Assembly (NCBI RefSeq): GCF_032062135.1
Contig: NC_092861.1
Location: 985,607 to 1,049,606, forward strand
DNA length: 64,000 nucleotides
Direction: 5' to 3'
Source of the DNA: Pyxicephalus adspersus
Taxonomy: Eukaryota > Chordata > Amphibia > Anura > Pyxicephalidae
Below are positions 1 through 11,099 of this stretch, in pieces. The notes under the pieces were generated by a model. The model was not told the origin of the DNA. It did not search any database and saw only the letters and a program-made list of their open reading frames with translations. Each line of letters begins with the position of its first letter. Positions within the stretch are counted from its first letter, which is position 1. The position numbers were made by a program, and so were the translations under genes.

Positions 1-127
1 TGTACAAAGAGCCACAGAATGGAGGGACAGAAAAGGATCTTCATCAAACTGTGACCACACAATCTCTACAGTGTCTTTGTATGGTGTACTATTACATGGA
101 CTCTTCACTGGGGACACCTAAAATACA

Positions 128-516
128 TCACTGGGAGGGGTGTTCACAAAACCTTTCGTCAGTTAGTATCACTTTACAGGAGAAAATAGAACACATATAA
201 GTGGAAGGCAGCACAAAAAAACTTTGAGGAGGACAGAAACAAAGTAAGAAATGATAGCAGGTTGTTCTCACTGTTGGAGTATCATGTAAGAGTATCATGG
301 TTGCCAGGTCAGTTGAGGTTGGGAGCCCCCCACTTAGGGGCTTATCTTCAACAGTGAAATGCCCAGTCTTGAAACAAGATATCCAGGTTTTGACAGTGCT
401 GTAGGACACTTCTCCCCCAGTGTTTGTGACATATCAGTGCGAATTTCCTTTGCTGACTTTCCCTGGAGAAACAAAAACTTCATGACGGCCTGTAACAAAA
501 GACCTGATATTTGCAC
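128..516 (-). pseudogene. Decayed mariner-type transposase, N-terminal part
   Basis: Two overlapping minus-strand frames together give a mariner-like N-terminal helix-turn-helix region. The first contains FLFLQGKSAKEI and TLGEKCP. The second, shifted by one base, contains YSTVKTWISCFKTGHFTVED followed by a GG-LP stretch. This order (helix, spacer, STVK-W, F-K-G, -EDKP-SG) is that of the paired-like DNA-binding domain of mariner transposases. The frameshift between the halves and the loss of the DDD catalytic region show that it is dead. The flank at 1-127 may hold more of it but cannot be read convincingly. Confidence 0.6.
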
Positions 517-1140
517 AGTTACATACTAAGATATTAGGCTGTCATATGGCCCCCACACTCCTTTTTCTAATTCATCTGGAGGGGGGCGAAGCCAGGGACT
601 TCTTGGCACCCCCTCGTACATGCTTGGCTGGGACTGGAGATGGTATACTGGAAGATTGAGCTCACATTTATTTTGCTAATGTAAATTTAGGAATTTATTG
701 GTTTCCATGCAAATATCCTGTCTGCCATGATTGCTTTGTAAAACCATATGCCATGCATACAATATCGAGCGTCCACACAGGCAACTCTAACCACTTAAAA
801 CACAAGAAGTCCCGACAGGCAGATTACTCATTGCAGAGAGAAATATGAAGGGCTAATATGATGTAGGGTATCTCGGCTGTCCTTGATAAAGTTGAACGTT
901 TTTCCCTCTGGAAGCAACAGAAATTTCTTGCTATAGATAGAGGGAGCTACATTGACACATGTGTAAGAACAATGAAATGTGAATATTGTTCTGATTTATT
1001 CAGAAAATGTGGTGTTATTTATACAAAGTAAAGTAGGTGGTACAGAAAAGTAACTAAATGGTGAAGTTAACAGTGATCTTTCAAGAATCCAGAGTCAGTG
1101 ATGGACCTAAACAATGCATTGCCCTGATATCCAAGCTATC
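517..1140. other. No gene seen
   Basis: AT-rich sequence without a convincing exon, RNA gene or repeat that can be named. Confidence 0.4.
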
Positions 1141-1236
1141 TGTAAGTTTATGCTGTTGGAGTGTCAGAGAGGTAAGTTTGGAATGCATTTGTGCTGCAGA
1201 AATGTAGCCAGCATGCCCATGTAGAGTAAAAATGTG

Positions 1237-2142
1237 TCATGCCATCTCCATCTCCACTATCTTATTTATCTTAGCAAACCATTCTTTAATTGTAGGTATT
1301 TGATTCGATTTCCACCGTAGTGGAATCAATAACTTGGCTGCAGTCATGTATTTGTGTGGCTGAGAGTCGCTATGGTACAGAAGAATCTGTACAGGAGTCA
1401 ACTGGGACCATATATGTAAAAATGTATCTCCCTCTGCACCACAGTACCAGCACTTACTGTTGCATTCTGGGTAAAGTTTATCAATTGTTTTGGGTACTCT
1501 TTACTATCCTGTGCATAGTTTTATATTGTTTTCTTGAATGTTTACATTTTGGGAACCTTTTACCGTTAGTAAATTAATATTCTCCCAATCCTGTTCTGAC
1601 AGTTGAATCTCTAAATCTTTTTCCTATTTGATCTGAAGGAGAGACTGACCTGCCCCCGAAGGGTCGGCCAGTTCCTTGTAGATTGTTGAAATTACGTGTC
1701 TAATTGGGGTAGATGATAAACAGAATCTCTTGAATGGAGTGGGACGTCTACAAAAGTGTGGCCGGGAAGTAAGGGCAGTGAGAAAGTGTCGAAATTGAAA
1801 GTATGCCCACCATGGAAATGGAGAATTTTTCAGAGCTTAGGGCCTGTTGGCCATGGAATTTGTACTTATCAAAGAAATGTGCTGCTGTTATGCGTCTATT
1901 GGCTTGCCATTGTTTGAGAAACCCTCATGGCTTGCCTGAAGTTTCCCTAGATTGTGCCAAATGGGGGATAGTGGTCTGGGCATGGAAGATATTTTCTGAC
2001 TAAGACAAGTCTGCCCAAAAAATTGTAGTGAGGTGCCAATAAAAGGATGTTCCTTGAGAATAGGGGTCAGTTGCTTGTACTCACGGTAAGTTTCTTTGTA
2101 AAAAGCACTATTCAACCCAATCTTTAGATAGTTTATGTGCAT
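1237..2142 (-). mobile_element. L1/Tx1-like LINE, ORF2 C-terminal fragment (copy 1)
   Basis: Read on the minus strand, the region ends with a frame containing ECNSKCWYCGAEGDTFLHIW, then AAKLLIPLRWKS, PTIKEWFAKI and EMEMA, then TGA at 1237-1239. This is the CW-CG----H--W zinc-knuckle-like tail of ORF2 in L1/Tx1-clade LINEs. Further upstream, other frames contain matching pieces such as KELADPSGAGQ-like and PLSPIWHNLGK segments, so the fragment has several frameshifts. The reverse transcriptase core is not present. Confidence 0.8.
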
Positions 2143-2658
2143 TCCAATCTATATCATAGAAAGGTGACATTGTTTCCTATTTATACTTTGGTTAGTAGAC
2201 ACAAAAGAAACCTAATGAGATATACAAGAAAATAACCCTTCGCAATGCAGTCAGCTTTCCAGGTAATTTTCATTGAAAAGTCTGATACAAATTGGAGGCT
2301 ACAAACAAGATGGAAATGGTGACAAAGTCATTTTCCTTTTTAAGTGTCAAACTACATTTGAATATCTAGTAGAACTTTGCCCTGGGGCAATGTGGAAAAC
2401 ATATGGTGTAGACGAAAAAAGTATTTTGTTGGTATGAAGCAAAAGCCTTGTATATAGTATATTTCATGATTTCTTTTTAAATAAAATCAAAAAGTCCAAA
2501 TCATCATAGCACTGTTGTGGGGTAACTCTTGGTGTACGTAAGTCTGCCATAATGTGCCAATATTCTGAGCATACAATATGACAAAACCCTGGGCATCGTC
2601 AGCAAGGTTTACATCTGCTTGAAAGACCTTGGCAATGTCCATGCATGTTGGAGTACAA

Positions 2659-2659
<1 letters not shown>

Positions 2660-2689
<30 letters not shown>
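2660..2689. repeat. (CA)n microsatellite
   Basis: Uninterrupted CA dinucleotides at the end of duplication copy 1. Confidence 0.95.
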
Positions 2690-2795
2690 CATAAGTAGCG
2701 GTAAGTTTATGCTGTTGGAGTGTCAGAGAGGTAAGTTTGGAATGCATTTGTGCTGCAGAAATGTAGCCAGCATGCCCATGTAGAGTAAAAATGTG

Positions 2796-3713
2796 TCATG
2801 CCATCTCCATCTCTGCTATCTTATTTATCTTAGCAAACCATTCTTTAATTGTAGGTATCTGATTCGATTTCCACCTTAGTGGAATCAATAACTTGGCTGC
2901 ATTCATGTATTTGTGTGGCTGAGAGTCGCTATGGTGCAGAAGAATCTGTACAGGAGTCAAGTGGGACCATATATGTAAAAATGTATCTTCCTCTGCACCA
3001 CAGTACCAGCACTTACTGTTGCATTCTGGGTAAAGTTTGATTGTTCTGGGTACTCTTTACTATCCTGTGCATAGTTTTATATTGTTTTCTTGAATGTTTA
3101 CATTCTGGGAACCTTTTACTGTTAGTAAATTAATATTCTCCCAATCCTGTTCTGACAGTTGAATCCCTAAATCTTTTTCCTATTTAGTCTGAAGGAGAGA
3201 CTGACCTGCCCCCGAAGGGTCAGCCAGTTCCTTGTAGATTGTTGAAATTACGTGTCTAATTGGGGTAGATGATAAACAGAATTTCTCGAATGGAGTGGGA
3301 CGTCTACAAAACTGTGGGTGGGAAGTAAAGGCAGTGAGAAAGTGTCGAAATCGAAAGTATGCCCACCATGGAAATGGAGTATTTTTCAGAGCTTGGGGCC
3401 TGTTGGCCACGGAATTTGTCCTTATCAAAGAAATGTGCTGCTGTTATGCGTCTATTGGCTTGCCATTGTTTGAGAAACCCTCATGACTTGCCTGAAGTTT
3501 CCCTAGATTGTGCCAAATGGAGGATAGTGGTCTGGGCATGGAAGATATTTTCTGACTAAAACAAGTCTGCCCAAAAAATTGTAGTGAGGTGCCAATAAAC
3601 GGATGTTCCTTGAGAATAGGGGTCAGTTGCTTGTAGTCACGGTAAGTTTCTTTGTAAAAAGCACTATTCAACCCAATCTTCAGATAGTTTATGTGCATTC
3701 TATTCCATATCAT
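2796..3713 (-). mobile_element. L1/Tx1-like LINE, ORF2 C-terminal fragment (copy 2)
   Basis: Second copy of the LINE tail, produced by the tandem duplication. The same CWYCGAEGD motif and the same TGA (2796-2798) are present. A longer minus-strand frame at 3180-3428 reads LKNTPFPWWAYFRFRHFL and TIYKELADPSGAGQSLL, typical of the ORF2 region after the reverse transcriptase. It is not intact. Confidence 0.8.
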
Positions 3714-4190
3714 ATACTTTGGTTAGTAGACACAAAAGAAACCTAATGAGATATACAGGAAAATAACCCTTCATAATGCAGTCAGCTTTCCAGGTAATTT
3801 TCATTGAAAAGTCTGATACAAATTGGAGGCTACACACAAGATGGAAATGGTGACAAAGTCATTTTCCTTTTTAAGTGTCAAACTACATTTGAATATCTAG
3901 TAGAACTTTGCCCTGGGGCAAGGTGGAAAACATATGGTGTAGACGAAAAAAGTCTTTTGTTGGTATGAAGCAAAAGCCTTGTATATAGTATATTTCATGA
4001 TTTCTTTTTAAATAAAATCAAAAAGTCCATATCACCATAGCACTTTTGTGGGGGTAACTCTTGGTGTACGTAAGTCTGCCATAATGTGCCAATATTCTGA
4101 GCATACAATATGACAAAACCCTGGGCATCGTCAGCAAGGTTTACATCTGCTTGAAAGACCTTGGCAATGTCCATGCATGTTGGAGTACAA

Positions 4191-4191
<1 letters not shown>

Positions 4192-4231
<40 letters not shown>
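4192..4231. repeat. (CA)n microsatellite
   Basis: Longer CA tract at the end of duplication copy 2. Confidence 0.95.
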
Positions 4232-4233
<2 letters not shown>

Positions 4234-4310
4234 CTGGGGGCATATTTATGAAGCAGGAAATGTTAAATTCACTAAACATACATACTGACGATGAATCTTC
4301 CTGGTGCATG

Positions 4311-4353
4311 TGTTTTTTTTTTTTTGTTTTTGTTTTTGTTTTGTTTTTTTTTT
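4311..4353. repeat. T-rich low-complexity tract
   Basis: Runs of T interrupted by single G; simple sequence. Confidence 0.9.
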
Positions 4354-5270
4354 ACTAATTTACCTGTAATAAATATTTAGTTACTGTCACATTTACAACT
4401 TTATCAATATGCTACCTCCTGTCTGATTTGGATATCTCACATGCCCCAGCCATAAGAATTTTTTTTGTGAGGAATTAACAAATAACCAATAACAGTACAG
4501 CATGAGAAAGAATTAAAGACAGGAGAAAATGGGTGAACAAATAGGAATTACACCAGTTTGCTCATAATTACACAATTGAGGGTGGTCATGGATATTTAAC
4601 ATTCAAACAATAATTTCAAACAGTTTATGATACTTTCAATACCTGCTATAAGGAGACTGGTGGTTCATTAGCTAATAACCGGTCGACATACCATGAGGTT
4701 TGGTAAAATGTTAAAATATGTTTTCTAGTTTCCGAAAGTTAAAACAGCTACGGTATATACAATTCCCAGACATCAAAAAGCATGGAAGCCTCCACCTAAT
4801 CCATTTGAAAAACATATTTTATGTTTTTCTAAAAAATAAGCCAAGGGTAGGAAGTTCTACACTTATCCACTTGTGTAGTATAGTTTTCTTGGCTACCAAT
4901 GACAATATCAGCAATTTGCCACAGCCCTTAGCTACCCAAATCTATTGTTCAGTTAGAGCCTGAATAAAGCCTATGTTGGGGATAGTAGGAGATAGTAATA
5001 CACCATCTGGTGAACTATGTTTGTTTTTACATTTTCTTACACACTCTACACATAATGAATTCTAATCATTTTTTTGCTGCAGAGTGATAACTTATATCCT
5101 AAACTCCGCCAAAAAACCATTTGTGATCATTTGTAAATTTTTACATCTTTTTGTACACATTTTTTGTGTGTTCACTCTTCTTGTAATGCGCCTGGGCACA
5201 CAAACCACAGCCAACTCCAAAAGTCCTTTTATCCAGTTTTATTGTAGTCATAAAACAAGAAAGGGGTAGT
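4354..5270. other. No gene seen
   Basis: AT-rich intergenic sequence; only short unsupported open frames. Confidence 0.4.
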
Positions 5271-5274
5271 TACA

Positions 5275-5955
5275 GATATCAAGTCCGATAAGCATAGTAC
5301 AGGAGGGTAAGGCAAAGGCAGGTCAGGAACAATCCGAGGTCAGGGCAGGCAGCAGACAAGAGAGGTCACAAAAAATCCGAGGTCAGGACAGGCAGAGTTC
5401 AGGCAAGATTCAGGTATCAGACCAGCTCGCTAGTATAATGAAAAATTGGAGAACCATTAACCAACACAAAGAGCGCACCCAAGCACACTGTGTACACAGA
5501 GGCTTATAGCGGGCAATGGTGTTCAGGACAGGTTCTCCTTAAATAGACAGAGTGACCAATGACCTTGCGCCACCTGGTGCCATTTTATTGTAGGGTAACT
5601 GAATCCCTGATTGGCCGCAGGGAATTCAAACTATGTCCTGCCTGTAGCGAGGCGGCCAAGTGCCACGCCCTCGGGGGGGTACAAGAGGCATGCGTGGTAG
5701 TGTGCGCACCTCTTCCCACAGCAGCCCTGCCGTCCAAAGGAGTGCTGAGAACAGGACTTTCTGTAATCACGTCCATAGAGATGCAGGGGATGCCACCTGG
5801 CCGAACAGTAGTTTGGCCAGGACGGATCCCTCCGCCTGCAGAAAGAGACACGTTGCGAGCAGGGCAGCAGCCTCGGCCATGCTACCTGCTGCAGCGGCGT
5901 CTCCCTCTGAGGCTGGGATCCAAAGGGACGCCACGGGATCGCAGGACAGGTAAGT
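5275..5955. repeat. Dispersed repeat with AGGTCAGG-GGCAGGCA phrases and GC-rich part
   Basis: Phrases such as GAGGTCAGGGCAGGCAGCA recur within 5300-5420 and again near 42235, 56740 and 63840, so this is a dispersed family. The 3' part (5590-5955) is CpG-rich and ends in a splice-donor-like CAG/GTAAGT. A 192-codon open frame runs through this GC-rich part but resembles no protein I know. Family not identified. Confidence 0.55.
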
Positions 5956-6508
5956 TCCTTATACTTCTGCTGATGACAACCTCAGAACTTACAGAAGGAA
6001 TCCATATTATTGAATTTTTATTCATAATTTATTGGATATTATCCTCAATAATAATCAAAATTCATTACAAGTGTATCTTACTTATCTGCTCTGATGTGTT
6101 TGTATTGCCTGTAAAATGTCCAAACTTCTACATGTGAATCATTATCTAAATATGATTTGAGACTTTTGTAACCCTGATAAAAGGATCCTTCAGACTCTCC
6201 CTATAAAGTAGGCCCATAAAATGAAATTGGCTCTTGGCCAACTTTCTTCTTCAGCTTGAGAGTCAGAGGTTGCTGTTGGGTCAGCTGTGTGACCTCACAA
6301 GGATCCCTTGAAGTGTTCAATAATTTTCCTGTAGAGGATTCTATTATTAGACTTCATTCTACGCAAATAAGAAACTGGAAGGTCTAATGGGTATCTAAAA
6401 TCCAAGCTAGATCTCTTTTCAGTTTATTGTTAATGAATATTCCCGTTAGCTAGATTCATTCTACTTGCCTTGGTAACCATTGTAAAAGTGACAGGAAAAT
6501 CCAAAATG

Positions 6509-6867
6509 NNNNNNNNNNNNNNNNNNNNNNNNNNNNNNNNNNNNNNNNNNNNNNNNNNNNNNNNNNNNNNNNNNNNNNNNNNNNNNNNNNNNNNNNNNNN
6601 NNNNNNNNNNNNNNNNNNNNNNNNNNNNNNNNNNNNNNNNNNNNNNNNNNNNNNNNNNNNNNNNNNNNNNNNNNNNNNNNNNNNNNNNNNNNNNNNNNNN
6701 NNNNNNNNNNNNNNNNNNNNNNNNNNNNNNNNNNNNNNNNNNNNNNNNNNNNNNNNNNNNNNNNNNNNNNNNNNNNNNNNNNNNNNNNNNNNNNNNNNNN
6801 NNNNNNNNNNNNNNNNNNNNNNNNNNNNNNNNNNNNNNNNNNNNNNNNNNNNNNNNNNNNNNNNNNN
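6509..6867. other. Assembly gap (N)
   Basis: Run of 359 N. It removes the 3' end of the taste receptor gene. Confidence 1.
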
Positions 6868-7547
6868 TAATGGGTCTTCATGTCTGGATTTCTAAAATTT
6901 GTCCCAATGCCCCTCATGTTCCTGATGTGCCTCCACAGAGATGGAACAGTCAAGAAGAAGGCAATGCTAAATATAATGAATGGTGCTGAAGAACCGATGA
7001 AGTAGATATAGGGGTTTTCCCTTCTTCTATTTGTCATGTTTTGAAAGCCATCAGTTATTTTGCCAGTGTATTCAGAAGTGAAGACCTGCCATCCATAAGG
7101 TAGGCTTAACACCAAAGAACAAAGCACACAGAGCCAGATGCACCAGGGCACCATCTTGGACATCCTTGCCTTGAGATAGAGGAACACAGTATATTTGTAG
7201 TTGGTGATCTTCACACAGTAATAGACACAGAGAAGGCTGGCAAGCCAAATGGAAATATAATTCAAAATGATTCTGCCCAGAACACAGACTTCATTAGCAT
7301 AACCTAGAAAGAACACTCTTGGCAAAAACCATTGCATGGTGTGATGTATTCCATACAAACCGTGGAACATCCACCTGGACAGCCAGAGACTGGGAACAAT
7401 TGTATCTCCAGTGCCAAGAAATCCATTCCGCATCCAGGACTTGAAGTTCATCATCACTATGAATGCATTGAGTGCCATCCCCAGGATAACATTCACCAAT
7501 AAGACCGATGTGAAAATAATCAGGACAATAGACTGCATTGCCTGCAT
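6868..7547 (-). CDS. Bitter taste receptor, TAS2R family (3' end in gap)
   Basis: Class T G-protein-coupled receptor of the TAS2R family, which senses bitter compounds at the cell surface. The visible 226 residues are one uninterrupted exon, as expected for TAS2R genes. Hydrophobic segments lie at about residues 7-33 (TM1), 44-67 (TM2), 87-114 (TM3), 132-153 (TM4) and 180-204 (TM5). TM3 carries the family signature WLASLLCVYYCVKITNY (residues 101-117). The second extracellular loop has the N-glycosylation sequon NMT (170-172), conserved in the family. After TM5 comes SLWRHIRNM and then RNPDMKTH, the TAS2R loop-3 pattern just before TM6. TM6, TM7 and the stop fall in the adjoining gap; sequence beyond the gap shows no recognisable tail. 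The ATG at 7547 is used; a second ATG three codons later is equally possible. Which TAS2R subfamily it belongs to cannot be told from this alone. Confidence 0.9.
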
Positions 7548-7559
7548 AGTTAGAGAATG

Positions 7560-8330
7560 ATTCTGTATCTTGCTTTGCAGAATATGGACAAAGATGTGGT
7601 TATGGCTGTGACTGGTAAACCGAGTGTTTCACACCGGTGTCCAGTATTTACATAGAGTGCTCCGAACATTCATTTTTACATATTTTCAAGTACTGATGGG
7701 ACTAGTCTGATTAAAATTCAAATTTAAGAAAGGTACAATCTATTTTGTTTGATGTTTTGCATCATAGAATCTGCATTGAACACATTTATTTAACGAAAGT
7801 GATATACTTCCTGTCAGACTCATTCTGTTTTATATTTCTGTACAGCTCCTCATACACAATTGTAAGTGCCATATTACATATACTGTAGATTTTAGGGCAT
7901 ATTTATAAAGTGTTTGCTGAGATACATTTATTCAGATTCAATGAGATTCACCCTAGAATGAATACTCAGGCCAGGGTGCACTGCATGGTTTTGGTCTGTA
8001 GCAGTGAGCTGCCAGGGAATTATTGATGAGTAACCTTAAATGAGTAACCTTAATTTGTCTCATGCTAACAAGCGCCATAATGTGCACGATTAACCCTTTA
8101 TTGCCCATATGTTGCCACAGATGCCTGTTTGAAGCCCCTGTGTTCTTGTGATTACCCCTTTGTTACACGATTAGAACACCTCTATGTAACTAATTCTAGC
8201 ATTCTAGGAGTTTAGGCTAAACCCTCACAGTGACCCCACTTACAACAAGTCACATGCCCATCGTAACTACACCCACAACAAATCCACACACTTTTTCACC
8301 ACTGAAGCCCAGTCTGCATCTTTATACTAT
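7560..8330. other. No gene seen
   Basis: AT-rich flank upstream of the taste receptor; no repeat or exon recognised. Confidence 0.4.
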
Positions 8331-8334
8331 GCAA

Positions 8335-10671
8335 TATATACACTGCATACATGACCATCGTACAATACACAGCCCACACAGCATACCGTACGGTACACAC
8401 CAATAAGCTGTCTGTGATTTGTCTAACACTATTTTGGTATAACAAGATAAGAATCTGACCCTGCCCTACTTTGGTGCAGCTGCCATTGGGAGCCTCTTTT
8501 CTGTCATGTGACCTCAGCAGGCTGGGAAAGATTAGCTGAATGCAGCCCTGTTACACTGAAAGTTTTGGTAGTTATGACTATTAGTTTAGAAGATCTGAAG
8601 GTCTAGACAAAGCGAGTTGTAAAGCTGCAGATAATGACAAGCAGCCTTTACATGCACACAGCTATCACACTGTGCTGCAGATGATGTCATTATACACGCC
8701 TCAGAGGATTGTACACTCCTGCAATGAACACATGAAGTGACCTCTAGCATAAATGGTGCCACAAAGGGTGGAACAATTTGTTCGGGTTCCTCTTGATTCT
8801 CTTTAATAATTCAGGCAATAAATTGTGTCATGTGATTTCCACATTTGTACACTTTTCCTTTTCTGATGTTGTTATACATTCGTTCCCTCAAATTAACTCT
8901 TATCAGACAACTCAATTGGGGGAATGTGAGACTTCTGGGTAATCCCTGTGCAACTCTCAGGCAGTCTATGCACAACTGTCACGAATAACAGGGAGGGGAG
9001 GGTAACAGAAAGGCTTTACTCGCTACTAGGCCTCAAATGACTAGGGAAAAGGGAATGGTCACCCCTTGCAGACACCCTAATCTAGCCCTAACTCCTAACC
9101 GTATGAGTATTCCCTGATAGTGGGAATGCTCATACTCAGGAACCTGGGCCCTACTAGCCCTGTATAGCCCTAGCAGTAGTGTCTGGCTTGAGACTACTGG
9201 TTCCTTCCCCTATGAAGGACCCAGTGTCTCCCTGAGGCCTAGTAAACAACTAAATACCCACAAAACACCAAAAGTAAAGCAACTTATCTTATTAGCAGAT
9301 ATAAACAGGAACTCAGGATGGCACAAACTCCAGCTATTCACAACACAGCAGTGAATATCAACCGCACAGCATGAAGTGTGAGGCCAGAGTAATGGAGGAG
9401 CAGTAATGACCACCAGCTGCAGCTGATACAAGGGGAGTGCTCATTACAAACAACAACACAGAAACAAATAAAAACAAAGAGAATATACACTGCATACATG
9501 ACCATCGTACAATACACAGCCCACACAGCATACCGTACGGTACACACCAATAAGCTGTCTGTGATTTGTCTAACACTGACTATTTTGGTATAACAAGATA
9601 AGAATCTGACCCTGCCCTACTTTGGTGCAGCGGCCATTGGGAGCCTCTTTTCTGTCATGTGACCTCAACAGCCTGGGAAAGATTAGCTGAATGAAGCCCT
9701 GTTACACTGAAAGTTTTGGTAGTTATGACTATTAGTTTAGAAGATCTGAAGGTCTAGACAAAGCGAGTTGTAAAGCTGCAGAATATGACAAGCAGCCTTT
9801 ACATGCACACAGCTATCACACTGTGCTGCAGATGATGTCATTATACACACCCACTTATACACGCCTCAGAGGATTGTACACTCCCGCGATGCACACATGA
9901 AGTGACCTCTAGCATAAATGGTGGCACAAAGGGTGGAACAATTTGTTCGGGTTCCTCTTGATTCTCTTTAATAATTCAGGCAATAAATTGTGTCATGTGA
10001 TTTCCACATTTGTACAGTTTTCCTTTTCTGATGTTGTTATACATTTGTTCCCTCAAATTAACTCTTATCAGACAACTCAATTGGGGGACTGGGGGGTTGT
10101 GAGACTTCTGGGTAATCCCTGTGCAACTCTCAGGCAGTCTATGCACAACTGTCACGAATAACAGGGAGGGGAGGGTAACAGAAAGGTTTACTCACTACTA
10201 GGCCTCAAATGACTAGGGAAAAGGGAATAGTCACCCCTTGCAGACACCCTAACCTAGCCCTAACTCCTAACCGTATGAGTATCCCCTGATGGTGGGAATG
10301 CTCATACACAGGAACCTAGGCCCTACTATCCCTGTATAGCCCTAGCAATAGTGTCTGGCTTGAGACTACTGGTTCCTTCCCCTATGAAGGACCCAGTGTC
10401 TCCCTGAGGCCTAGTAAACAACTAAATAACCACAAAACACCAATACACCAAAACACCAAAAGTAAAGCAACTTATCTTATTAGCAGATATAAACAGGAAC
10501 TCAGGATGGCACAAACTCCAGCTATTCACAACACAGCAGTGAATATCAACCGCACAGCATGAAGTGTGAGGCCAGAGTAATGGAGGAGCAGTAATGACCA
10601 TCAGCTGCACCTGATACAAGGGGAGTGCTCATTACAAACAACAACACAGAAACAAATAAAAACAAAGAGAC
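8335..10671. repeat. 1.15-kb tandem duplication (two copies)
   Basis: Copy 1 runs from about 8335 to 9482 and copy 2 from about 9483 to 10671. Both begin with ATATACACTGCATACATGAC and end with AACAAATAAAAACAAAGAGA. Copies differ by scattered substitutions and short indels. Neither contains a convincing coding frame. Confidence 0.9.
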
Positions 10672-10744
10672 TGTCAGATAAGCTCACATGCAGCTTGTCT
10701 GACAGATCCTCAAACTTCAGTCATGGAAGGGACCGTGACAACAA

Positions 10745-11060
10745 CTCCCAGGTGGTGCCTTTTGAGACTCCTGGCTGCTACCTGGGCAATCCTTGTGCAG
10801 CTCCTGGGTGGTTCCTGTGCAGCTCCTGGGTGGTCCCTGTGCATCTCCTGTGTGATCCTTGTGCAGCTACTGGGAGGTCCTTTGTGGTTTTTCTGGGTGG
10901 TCCCTCTGTAACTCCTAGGCAGTCCTTATGCAACGCCTGAGAAGTCCTTGTTAGACTACTGGGTGGTCCATGTGCAACTCCTGAGTGGTACATGTGCACA
11001 TCCTGGCCAGTCTTTGTGCATTTTCTGGCTGGTCATTGTGTAACTCCTTGGCAGTTTCCA
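10745..11060. repeat. Degenerate minisatellite, about 27-30 bp unit
   Basis: Repeated phrases built on CTCCTGGGTGGTCC and TGTGCA alternate through this stretch, clean at the left and decaying to the right. Confidence 0.8.
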
Positions 11061-11099
11061 TGAGAATCATGGATGGTCCATGTGACCCCCTCAGCAACT

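Larger units (their letters stand above)
1141..4235. repeat. 1.55-kb tandem duplication (two copies)
   Basis: The block starting near 1141 is repeated from about 2700 with few substitutions. The offset is 1559 near the start and about 1531 near the end, because copy 2 lacks about 25 bases near 3710. Each copy ends in a CA microsatellite (2660-2689 and 4192-4231). Both copies carry the same LINE fragment. Confidence 0.9.

Noticed and set aside
5559..6137. 192-codon open frame
   Set aside because: Lies in a CpG-rich part of a dispersed repeat; composition-driven, no domain recognised.
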